From the NCBI GenBank assembly GCA_963970005.1, contig CAXAMN010001392.1, positions 357,274 to 421,273 on the forward strand: a DNA stretch of 64,000 bases. Reading direction: 5' to 3'. Shown piece after piece: positions 23,101-35,100 of this stretch. The first letter of the stretch is position 1, and each line of letters starts with the position of its first letter. The translations under genes and the position numbers were made by a program. The DNA is from Durusdinium trenchii (lineage: Eukaryota > Sar > Dinophyceae > Suessiales > Symbiodiniaceae). A model generated the notes under the pieces. The model was not told the origin of the DNA. It saw only the letters and a program-made list of their open reading frames with translations, and did not search any database.

Positions 23101-26100
23101 GTCTGTCCAACCTCATATTCCGGAACATCTCTACGTCCGGCATGGAGGGAGTTTGTCAAAGCTTGCTGGCACTCCACTTCGTGAAATGCTTTTGCTGCGG
23201 CCAGTCTCATTGTTTGGGATCTCTGCAATTGAAGATCTCCTCTCGTGGCCCAGTTTCTTTCCTTCTGCTCTTCATTGGTGAGGAATTGTAGACCACCTGG
23301 CATCTTTGGTGTGTAGCCCAACAGTCTCTGTGCTGGTGAAAAACCCGATCGATTCGACAGACGGTTGACCGTCATGTTGACAATGTCGATGAGATCTCGC
23401 CATTCCGACTCTGTTTGTGTGGCATAGGTCTCCATTGTTTTGATCAAGATCTCCTTGAAGGTCTTACCGGCTCTTTCCGTGATGGATCGCTGTGTTGGCA
23501 TTTCTAGTGCACTAGGTTCCACGATGGTGTCGTCAAGTTCAGCTCCGTCTTGAAAGGCTGAACAGAACTCCTTTCCGAGATCTGTAAAGAGGCGTTGAGG
23601 TACCCCCATAAAGCGGACCCACTCCAAATAGGCTCTTCTAGTGTCCGGTGCGGTGTGGCTTCGCAATGGGATCACCATTTGGAATCGAGTTGACCAGCAA
23701 ACAATGTTCAGTGCCATTCTTCTCTTTTTGCCGGGTGTTGGTAACCAAATGGTATCCACTCCAATCGTGTGGTTTGGAGGTAACTCTTTTGGGGGTGCGG
23801 CAGCTCTAGGTGGTCGCACTAGTTGATGTTGTTGGCACGTTGCACATACCAAATTTTTTGCATAGTCGATCGCTTTCTTGGAGGCGTTGGTGTTCTTCAA
23901 GATCCTTGCCAATCGATCATTTCCTGGATGTCCGAGACCTTCATGAGCTCTCCTGACCAGTTGCTCTGTGGTGAATGGTCGCTCTCGAGGTAGATATGTT
24001 TTCTCTCTTTGTGATTCATTCTCTTCTTGCTTTTCTTCTCCTTCTTCTGGTAGGGCGTGCACTTCATGTTCCATGACGTGGGTGAACCATGCCCATTTCC
24101 TCTGCCAATTGATTTCCCGATCTTCTAGCTCTCGGCAATCATGGGTTCCCAGCCATCGGATCTCTAGATTGTCTGCCTTCTCGTCTTCCTTGATGGACCG
24201 GGCATATCCTCTTAGAATGGCTTGGACCAAGCCTTCTGGATATCTTTGAGCTTGTCGCGCACGGCTCTCACCATGGCATTGTCCAAGGACAGGTACATGT
24301 TGATGTGCTCCATCACAACGTTTCTTCAATTGATCGGCAATCTCCTGCCGATTGGTGACCCAGCCGGTTCTCTTCTGCATGGGTTCTCCATTTGCATCAT
24401 GTAGTCCATATTGGCATTGATCACAGGTGCTCAAAATACTGTCTTCATGTTGTAGGATCTTCTGTAGGGCTCGTTCTGTCCATGCTCTTGAGGTAAGTGG
24501 CTGTTCTAGTAGGAAGGCGCCTCCGTACTCCATGATTTGTGTGATGATTTCACATGCAAAGTTCAGAAGAATTCGGGCTTCCCTCAATCGACGACGGAAG
24601 TCCTTCTTCATCACGTTCATGTTCTGCATGATGCTGAACAAAGTGCAGGGCGGTGATATCACGGTCAAACCTGGTTTGAGTTCTTGAATGAACCTCTTTA
24701 CCCTATCTCTTTCTCGTGGATCAAGAAGTTCATCTCCAAGTTCTAGGTCAAATGCTGCCGATGCAATGAGTCCTGATCGGTGGCATTGCGGAGCGAAGCG
24801 CTTCGGGTTGAAAATCTCGACAACTGTCTTTGGGGATCCCTTAATCATCCTAGCATAGTGTTGGTGGACCCGCGTGTTGGACTTGATGCGCTCTAAGTTT
24901 TTCTCTACAGCACAAAGTGGTTCATCCTCTCTCAGAAGCGTCATAATCTCCATGATGTAGTTCTCTGCCATCTTCAATGAGGCTTCCATCGCTTTCCGAT
25001 TCTTTTCCCCAAGTTCTCGCCAAGGTCCCAGGCTCATCATTTCTTGTTTCCTCCAGTTCGTTGTTTTTCTTTCTCCTTCTTCCACTTCTGGTACTCGAGG
25101 AACTCCGCGAACTCGGTCTGGTCCTTCTGCTGATCTTCTCCTGGTTCCATCGATGGGGATTCGATCTCCTTCTTGATGGATGTTACCTCTGATTCCGATT
25201 TCCTCTCCGATTTCAGAGTCTTGCCGCACTGAAGACACTTCTCCACCGTGACAAAGGCATTGGTTCCTCGCTTGGATGTACGAGTATGCTTGCATTTCTC
25301 CATGTCGATCTCCTCCAACTCCTCTGGCTCCTTCTTGTTCGTCTTCTTCTGGATTTCCTGTGGAAATGCCTTCGGTAGTGGAGCCTTTGTCATCAGTTCG
25401 GGTGGCGTGCTTGGCGTCACAGATGTTGCTCGATAGCTGGAGGGACTCTTCTCTTCGGAGGCTGTTGGTGGTGTTTGGCTGACCGGGGAAATCGATCTGT
25501 CGGCTTCTGAGATCGTCCTGCTCTGTCCCGGGCGGAGTGCTCTCGGCCAAAGACTGAAGGCCTTGTTCCACCCATGAGGCTTGATCTGCTCCCACCCTTG
25601 ATCCTCCATGTCGGTCACCTCGACATCGGTGTCGTCCATCGTTCCCATGTAGATTCTCTCCCCCATCAGCGACAAGGCCAATTCGGTCAGGCGGAGAATC
25701 ACAAAAAGCATGCGAGCCACTAGTCTTGCCCAAATGCTGTCGTACTTGTTTTCCTCGATGCGGCTGCGCTTCATGGCAGTCGTCCGTCGGGATCACTGAG
25801 CTGGATTCCGTGCTTGGGCTTTTGGGTTCACAGCCTGAACCATGGGGGGCATCATTTCCGATTTTCAGCACCTCGAACTCGGCTGAATCGTTCCGCAACT
25901 GTTCATGTAGTTGGTGTAACCGGTCAGTTTGATCCTTCGTGAATTGGTTGAGGGGGACTCGTAGTGCTCCTGTTGGACCGAGGTGGCAATCAACCCCAAA
26001 CCCAAACCGTCGAAGGAACAATCGTAGTCCTTTTTGAGGATCGAGATAAAGAACCGACCGACAATGAAGTAGGAAGGGCAGTGAAATAAGAAACGGTGCC

Positions 26101-29100
26101 TTCTTGGATTCCCCTTCTTGAAAGATTGCTGGCCTCAAAACGCTACCTTTTGTGCCCAGACTCGTCGGGATGGATGCCAAATGTGACGTGGATGTAGTTC
26201 CATTCACCGACCGAAACCGATGTTCTTGAGGTATTCGTCCAACTCCCAGATTTTGTGGTAGTTGTCGGGCGAGACGGTAGAGCGTTTCTTCTCCGACGGC
26301 CATGCGTTGACATCCAGTGTCAATGGTTGCACATCCATCATCGTGGTTAGTTCCTTCATGGTTTGATGTTGAACTTGTCCGACGACGATGCGACAAGGTC
26401 CTGCGGTGGTCACTTGGCTTATCATGATTCTCGGTTGCTCTCCCCCGCAAATCAGAATCACCCCTAACAAACAAAACCTCATGACTAACTTCCCCGATAT
26501 CCCCCCCAATAGCAGCGCATTGGACCTTATATCGGGATTGAGACATGTTCATGTCTCCAGCTACATCGTGGGAGCTGGTCACCACTTCAAAAAGATCGTC
26601 TTGCGATCCACCCTCGGGCTCAGCTGGGCTTGAACTCGTTGAAGGTTTGGCCACCGACGGAGGCATCAACGATGTTGTCACCGCATCCTTCTCAACGTCG
26701 GAAGATTCTGGCCATCCCTCAGGTCCATCATAGTTCTCCACCAAGTGACGGTATTGTTCACCATAGATTTCTCTCTCCTCTCTTTCATCGGGACCCGTGA
26801 GGAGGAACAGCTTTTCGTCGTTGAAGTCCTTCATGTCTGTCTCCTCGGCTTCAGGGAGCACTTCAAGATGTCCGCAGAAATAGGCCTCTGCGGTTGGATC
26901 CTTCGGCATCGCCTCCATGTAGTAGGTCTCCTTGACGTTGTTCTTTCCTCGACCCTTGCCTTCTGGACATTCTCGATGCCAATGACCGATTTTCTTGCAG
27001 ATTGCGCATCTACTGTTCTGTTTCAAGTGGTCGATCATCTTTCCTTTTCCTCCTTTTCCCTTGTCTTTTCCTGAGCCTTTCCAGCCGCCGAAGCCTCTGG
27101 CGAGTTCTTTGGCTTTCTTCAGCTTCAGGCTTTGACTGAATGTGCGTTTCTGGTACATGGTGTTCAAGATCTCCTTGACCTCATGTTCATCTAGTACCTC
27201 TTCTTCTGCGTCATTTCCATCCTCTCCCGGGTCACCGTCCTCCTCGTCATTCAACTCTTCCAGGACGGCCTCGAGAATCTCGTCCTCGTCGTGGTAGTCC
27301 AGGTTCTCCTCCGCATTGAGGTGGTGCACCGAGGTAGTCGAAGAACTCCCGGCGGTAGCTTTGCTCTTGTTTTTCATGACCTCAATACCGACCTCCTTCG
27401 CCATCAGCTTCGTCTCGTGTTTTCGAAGCCATTCTTTCACATCCTTGGTTGCGATGCTGCCTCTTGTGAAATTCATATTCTTGATGTCCTGGTCACCTAG
27501 ATTCAAGGCGTTGATGAGCAAGAAGCCTTTGTAAGCATCTGGGAGGACCACTTGGTGAGTGGCCACCCGTCTCATGGCCTCTTCCCACCTGTTGAAGAAC
27601 ACTCGATGACCTTCAGTTCGGTCTCGTCGGATGTGGTAGGTCACCTTGGCCAACGAACTCAACAGATCCTCCTCCTTGTCTTCCCCGAAGTTCTCTGGCT
27701 GATCCATTGCGGCTAGCAGGCGATGCCCTCCTTGTTCATCTCGAAGCCATTCCATGTCCTTTGCCCAATGTTTGAACGTGTGGAAGGCCACTCCTGAAAG
27801 ACCTTGGAGAATCAGAGGACCCTGAGAGGTCTTTCTTACTTTTGTTGTCGCCAGCCATAATCTGGCTTTGATCAACCAGTCCTGGAATGGCGTGGAGTCG
27901 CCATCCCATTCAGGCGGTTTCGCCGACGAGCCACCGCCTTTCCACTCATCATCTTCCTCACCACGTCCTCGTCCGCGGTCTCGTTCTCGAGCACGGCGTC
28001 GACGTTCTTGCACGAACTCTCGAAACTCATCACTGTCAAACTCGTCAGACATCCCGGCTCCTGCCGGGGAAAACTCCTGGCCTCGCACCCGAGACCTTGC
28101 TGATCCCGCAACCGCGGGTTCACCTTCAACTCCATCACTACCATCACTTCTTGGCACAGGAGGTGTGCCGACGTTCGCCATGGCTCTACACGCGTAACCC
28201 TGGAGCTTGGTGCTCCGCTACCACTGTGGATAGCATGGCAGAGCGGTCATTTTTGCCGCAGAACACAGGGTCCTCTTGCCCAGCTTGATGTGGAACGCGA
28301 ACGGTACACTTCTCGATTGAGACGTGTTTTGGTCAAAGGAGTCCGATGCCTGATTCACAATATGATATAATTATATGTGTGTATCTATTGTCCCTCAAGT
28401 GAGAACCAGTAAGATCTCAGGTGTTGGTGCGACCTCAGGAACAATATGATGGATCCGATCCAGCACCTCTTTAAGAGCCATGTTTCAAAGTCGTGTTTTA
28501 TGGTATTTTTGATGATGTTGATGTGATTGTCAGCTCACGTTCTTTCTGTAATGTTGATTTAAGTTGGACTTCGACTTTTTGTCAATGGTGACTGGGCCCT
28601 ATGTACAGGGTGCATACATGTGCATACCCAATACACATCCAGTAGGAGCGGAAACTGAACACCTTGAAGAACCCCAAAACCATTTGGATGTCGCAGCCAC
28701 AAAAGTAATCCTTTCGAGTAGATGCCCGTTTGCTCCGAGGACATCAGTGTGACGGTCCCGCCGGTGGGCGTTTTCATCGGACGGGAGGCACAATTGGCCA
28801 ATTGTGAGTTCGGGAAATGGGGCGGGACAGGGGCGAATGATCCTTTGTAGCACACAGATAGACAGAATTGGGAATCTCTCTCTCTCTAACATGAAATCTG
28901 AAACATATATTATTGTCATGTGTGCAATTTTTTATGAGATCATGCACCAGCAATCACAAAGGTGTGCTTAATGGAGGTTAGGGGTGCCCACATACTATCC
29001 TCTCACTTGGGAACAAAACACCACACTCCTGGTATATAATTATATAATTAGATAGCACCGGCACTGTGCGAATGCTGTGGGAAACTTGTGACAGGGAGTG

Positions 29101-32100
29101 GGCGAAAAATACGAGACCTGGAGCGGCACCTGAGATATCCCCAGTTCTGGCAATAGGAACGCGCGAGGTCGGGGTGGTTAAGCTGAGAGGTCTTCTCACT
29201 GTAGGACGCAGCTTTTGAGGGTCGATGGAGACAGTTGATGTTCCCTTCTTCATGTGGAAAGCATTCCCTATAGGCCACAGTGAAGCGGCTCGAGACGACT
29301 GTGACTACCCCTTTGTGTCCCAACATCCAGCAGCCGATTCCATTTCGGAGCTAGCGTTGACACGAAGGACCCAGATCGTTCGTCGTGGTCTTGGTTTCAA
29401 TCCATATCCAGCGCGGGGGGTCCATCTACTCGAGACCGGGAGACCGTTCGAGCTCTCAGTATGTGAGACCGACCCTACCGCTCGAGACCGGCGGGCGGCC
29501 CGACAGTGCAGCTAGGGGGGAAATGGGCTTTGCATCCGAGATCCCCAGATCTCGTCCTTCCACTGCGAGGCGCGGCGCGCGTGCACGGAGAGTCCGCGGT
29601 GTGGGGCGGTTTCGCTGGCACGTGTGCACACACCATGTCGATGGTGCGGTTGAGGTGTGCGGTGCGGTGTGACACTAACATCTTGTCACTATGTCACACT
29701 TGTTGAGGCACTACATGTGTTGAAAAGTGGAGTAGCAGCATTGCAGCATTCCATTCTACAGGTGACGGTCACCTCACCCCATCAGAGTGATGTTGTTCCC
29801 CAAACTTCAAACAGTGGCCAAGATCCTGTACAGTCGGGTGGTAGTTCGGAGATGTATGGTTCTACAAGCACACCAGGGGCTTCTTGTTCCCTGCCTTGTG
29901 TTTCTCAACAAGGGGTTGTTCCTTGGTTGTTGCGTAATACTGTAAGACAATTGGTTGTGAGATGTTGTGAGGAAAGCGATGGAAAGAGCTTTCGTCGACC
30001 CACGCACTTAGATGCGGAGTTCTACCTACTTGAATTGATATAACTCATCCACATCGATGTAGATCTGTAGATCTATCTCGACCAACCCAGGAATTCCACA
30101 AATTTCAGGGGATTCCTCCGGAGTTTTGGCCCACGGGCTGCAGGTCCGACCCTCAAGAGAAGGCTTCCTGCTGGATGATAAGCCGCACAGCCCTCCAGGG
30201 AGCACGGGGGGTGGGAGATGGTTTGAGGACGGATGCATGATTTCAGAAGGTTCAAACCTAGTAGGACTCCACGACGTGAGGAGAACTTATAGAGTAGGAT
30301 CGAAGTTTGTGCATGGGCCTCATCCCACCGTGCTGTCCTTTGGATGTTTTGGGTTCTTTCCGGTTCAAGTATCGAAGGACAGTGGAAGTTTGATTGTTTA
30401 TGGCCTACACTCTCCGAAACAATCATGAAACTGGATGGCATGGCCCCTTGTATGGCCATATTCCTCTGCAAACAGGTGGCCTTCCACTTCCATGATTGTT
30501 TCAGGGAGTGTAAGGCTGACTTGCCATTTGTCATCTGGACTGTCCATACAGCATCCTCGAGTCCATGTTGGATAGCTCCACACTCGTGGGCTGCTTTCCG
30601 CGCACCAAAAGAGAAAGAATGAACCTCGAAGAGCCACATATGGGAATGGGTCAAGACTTGGATTTCCCAAGACCTTGTGGCGACCTTCCAGGTATCCATT
30701 TGTATAGCGGAATTCTATCCCACATCCTTGACACCCAACCTGTGTACCTGAAGCGCCATGGGATGCGGTCAGACATGATGCGCAAGATTCGTCCGTAGGT
30801 CAAGCAAGGTATCCTGGTGTTGATCCAAACACACACATGCGAAAGACCAGCAGGCCGCGTGGGGGATCCTGTGCAAAACTTGTATATTCGGCTACCAGGG
30901 GTCCTTTAGTCTTGAATCTGTGGTTGTCCGATCTTCAACATGTCAGAACATGTCAGAACTCCTACATAATCCTACATATAAAATATATGCAGGAACTGTA
31001 GTTGTCAAATTGTTGGACATGAAATAAATGACTAGTATGTGGTTCGGTTTCATGCTCAGTCCTTTCAAGCAATCTCAAGAAAAAGCCAGGCACTCGGTAC
31101 TTGACGCCTCCCAGGTACTCGACCAATCGCACTTGGCTACGCCTGGCGCCGGATGGTGCGCCAGGGCGATACGCGAAGCATACCTTTTTGTCATATCAAG
31201 TCGTCACACCTGACATGTCCACGGTAAGTATTGATACCGCAAGCATTTTATATAACTGTAGTTCTGGTCACCACATGGTCAGGCACCAAATGGTCAGATT
31301 AAATACCTACGCAGTCTTCCATTTGTTTCAGAACCGCAGCGACGGTTCGGCAGCGCGGCAGCTCGGTGCCGAGGTCAGCCGTCCAAGCGCTACTTGCTGC
31401 GAATCGGCGACCTGTTCAAGGTGGGCTCCACCCTCTTCCACGCGCCGTGTCTGACAGATCACCACCTCACCTTTGGGGGAGTGACATCTGGAGGTGTTTC
31501 GGGAAGGATGAAACCGGAGCTTTCAGGACTCCATGTTGTTTTTCTTGTTGACTGCAGGGATGAAGAGTTGAGGATGATTCTGCCGGTCGGTTTGGTACTG
31601 CCTTTGGAAGCGGCTTCCGGTCCGGTTATATAAGCCTAGTTGCGCTGCTGCAGCTGTTTTCCGAGGGGGCGAGCTCTTCTTCCGTCCAAAGTTGGTCTCT
31701 TGAACTCTTTGAGGTCATGACCAACCGTATTTTCTCCAGTTGTTTCATCCCAAAGATACCCTCAACATGGAGACTGAGCCTAGGTGCCTGCGTTTCTTTT
31801 CACCGCAAGCGTTTCTTTTCACTTGTTCTGGGAGTTCATAATGAGTTGGTGAGGACGCTCCTTGAAACATGGCAACAACATTGCTGACAGACTAAACCAG
31901 AGTCTGTACTTTTATTGCTGATTTTATTTACTTGCTTGTGCTAGCTTGCCCTATGCGTTCCCATCCTGAAGTGATCCCCAAATCCGTTGGACAAACATCC
32001 ATGCACAGAACATGTTGCAGTACCCCCAGGGTTCTTTGGCCAGCTGAGGTGGTCGAGCCAGCCTCTGCAGTGTTTTGGCTTAAAGGTATGGTGGTCCGGA

Positions 32101-35100
32101 GAAGTTGATCGAGAATGGGATGCCTTGGGTACTACCGTAGATGGCCCTCTATATATGGCTGGTTGATTGATAGGGGGATACCCCGAAGCGTGCAACCAAT
32201 AGGTATATATATACCAAACTGATCGGATCCCTTCAAAAAATGCCCAGATTCTCAGAAGGACATTAGGTATTGGTTTTCCAGTTCATGTCATCCTCACCTG
32301 GTAGAGGAAGTAGGCTGTTTGAACAGCAATCCTCCAGTTGCAAACTGCTTGGAGCTCGGTATCATCCAGTCAGCATCAGGGTACATCGGGGTTGAGTGCC
32401 AACAGTAGAGCGAGAGGCATTTCGGGTCACCAGTGGGAAGTAGATGGAAGTAGTATAGCTTGCAAGCAGACAGGAGAGTGGAAATTTGGGAGAGCTTTCT
32501 GCAGGACGTGTCACCATATTCCATGACGCAACCGTGGCTTTGCAAGACAGATTCTATATATAAATTCCACATCCGCACTGACTGTAAGTGATTGCTTTGG
32601 AATTGGTCCACGTAGGTCGACGTACTATGTTATTCCAAGTCGATGGACCGATTTTAGAGATAATGCCGAATAGACCTTCCTGGTTTCGGCCTTAAAAAGC
32701 AGCTTTTACGTGACAAAAAGGTGGGACACCCTCTTCTTTTCATCCAGGATGCCACCCTCCGACTCCCAGGAGCCTGAGGAGGACGGCGTCGCGCTGGGCG
32801 TCGAGGAGCACCGCTTGGAGCACACGCACTTCCCAGCCTCGCCGCGCTCGGACTCGGAGCTCAGCCGCTCTGAGCGGAGGAGGGGGACAGCGGAGGTGGA
32901 CGAAACACTGGGGATGGAGGAACTGGGGAAGAGCATGGCGATTCCCAAGGAGGTGGCCCCAAACAAAACAGGGCCATTGGTCTTTGGGGAGGAGGACAGA
33001 ACTGGGTGACCGCAGAGGTGTGCAGCCAAAAGCCGAACCACGCTGGTGAATCTAAGCAGTAGCTGAGCACACATTGCTCTGAAATAGCTCCGGGCGAGCG
33101 GTGCAGGCTTCAAAAGCATTGCAAAGCATGGCTTCTTCATGAATGGTTCTGGTGAGATGCGAAGGTCCTTGGTCAATTGTGATGATGGCCAGTAGCTTAG
33201 CATTTGGACCGGCGTTTCTTTGATTAGTTATCATGGTCTTATGAACCAGTGGCCGTTGCCAGTGGCCACAGCTTTGCAGATGTCGGCATTGGGAGGTTCA
33301 ACGCCTCCTTGATGTTTGCTTTCTAGTTCTTCTTGTGGTTGGAGCGCGTGTGATTTGGCGCCCTCGGCGCAATGACTGGGCGACCAAGGGTTTCAGGCAT
33401 GGGTGCAGCTACCCTTGCAAGGACATTTGGTGGAATTGCTTATCATCAGGATCATCAGGTTCCTCATGTAACCCGGTTTGTAACTGGTAGTCATGCTTAA
33501 TGGTCATGGTCCATGGTTCATGGTTTATCCCTTTCCCTCTTTGTTAGTGCTTCAAGGGCGGCCGGAGAAAGCAACAGCCCAGGTGATCCTGATGCGCCGG
33601 AACTGCACGTCGCACACGCGGCCGCGCCGGAACTGCTCGCGCCCGGCTTAGCAGCCTGGTTGCACGTCGGGAGGTGGAACGTGACCTGATGGTACCAGTG
33701 GATCAGAGTGGATCCGAGCTTGACCATTTGGACCCTGCAGTTGTCCTCCAACTATAGCTTAGACTTGGACCAAGAATCGTCCAAGTCATGTGCGTCATGT
33801 TCACGTAGAATCCAAGACAATGTCCTGGACCCCAGAGGGCCGGAAGGACGGGCTTGGACACCCGGAATCCGTGGTGCTGGCTATTTGGTTACCCTAAGAA
33901 TCCGGGCCCCAAGCAACACATAGGGTTTGGGAACCGGGTCCGGACCCCTGCGTGCGACGAGGTCGGATTCGATGGAGTTTGCCTCGTCGGTGGGTCCACT
34001 TGCCTCGTCGCCGTCCCTAGGCGTCGCACTTGCGATGGGAGCCTTTTCTGGACACCGATGCCAGGCACCGTCCGACCCGCGCGCCCGGTGGGCCTCCCGG
34101 GCGCACGGTGGTTTGAAGCCGATCCTGCGCGAAGCAGGATGATCCAAGGATGATCAAGGATAACTATTCCAATCTATCCCCAGACACGACCCATGGGACT
34201 GCCATATGCCGATCAGAGTGCCGATCAGGCCAGGGGTGGTTTTGGGGGTGAATTGATCGGCATATATGGCATACAATATGGCATACATGGATTGTTTGGG
34301 ATTGCTCTATACAACATCCCCCCTCCTTGAAAATGGAGGATCGAGGGGGGGGTACCTTTAGGAATTCCATTTTAATATTCCATTTACACAGCCAACATGT
34401 TTCCAGTTTTATCTCCGCGTGGCCCCGAGAAATTTTGACAAGCGACGCGGTTGAATGGGAAAGAGGCTTCAGCAAGCTCACTGAATACAAGTCTGAGCAT
34501 GGAGATGCCAGGGTGCCCACCAGATTCAAGACTTTTGATGGCTTTCCGCTTGGGCAGTAGATTAAGACACAGGGAAAGAAAAAAAAGTGCCAAGATCGTG
34601 TGAACCGCCTGAATTCACTTGACCATGCTGGCATGATTGAATATGATGGTCTTGCTTTGAACGTAGCCAAAAATCAAAAAAACAAGGAGCATCGCTTACG
34701 CCCCGGGGGCGTAAGCAACGCGACCTTTTGGACGGCAACACGGTCCCACTGCTCGGAGCTCCCTGAGGGTCCGCATCGCTTACGCCCCGCGGGCGTAAGC
34801 AACGCGTCCATGCAGTGTATTAGGCAACGCGTCCACGCAATGTAAATCAAGGTCTGTTTCTTTGATGTAACGCTCGATGTAACAAGATATACAACCCAAC
34901 GCTCGCTTGTTTTGCACTTCCAAATACCAGATACCTGGACCCCTATCCAATGCTTTTTTGTTCTCGACCAGAAACAGGACGCAGCCCGAAAGAGACCAAA
35001 AAGATGACGCCAAAAGATCAAAAACACAACCCAAGCGATGCAAAATATGATGCAGAAAGTGCAAAACAGGTTGGGTAAGTGCAGGCTGGTGCTATGGACG

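Larger units (their letters stand above)
19913..28364 (-). mobile_element. Complete Copia-type LTR retrotransposon with a methyltransferase-like domain
   Basis: An 8,442-bp element (19918-28359) is flanked by the 5-bp target duplication ATATG (19913-19917 and 28360-28364). Its 135-bp LTRs begin TGTGGATAG and end GATTCACA and differ at one base (19950 T, 28257 C), so insertion was recent. Coding is on the minus strand: Gag with a CCHC knuckle, DTG protease, a methyltransferase-like domain, integrase, RT and RNase H. Integrase before RT defines the Copia (Pseudoviridae-like) order. It lies antisense in an intron of the SAM-FHA-RING model. The RT is broken by one extra base at a T9 run (21595-21603, plus strand). 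Confidence 0.95.

Noticed and set aside
19037..29034. Direct repeats at 19037 and 28945 as the ends of the Copia element
   Set aside because: True LTRs with TG...CA ends and a 5-bp duplication lie inside them; these are a separate MITE family.
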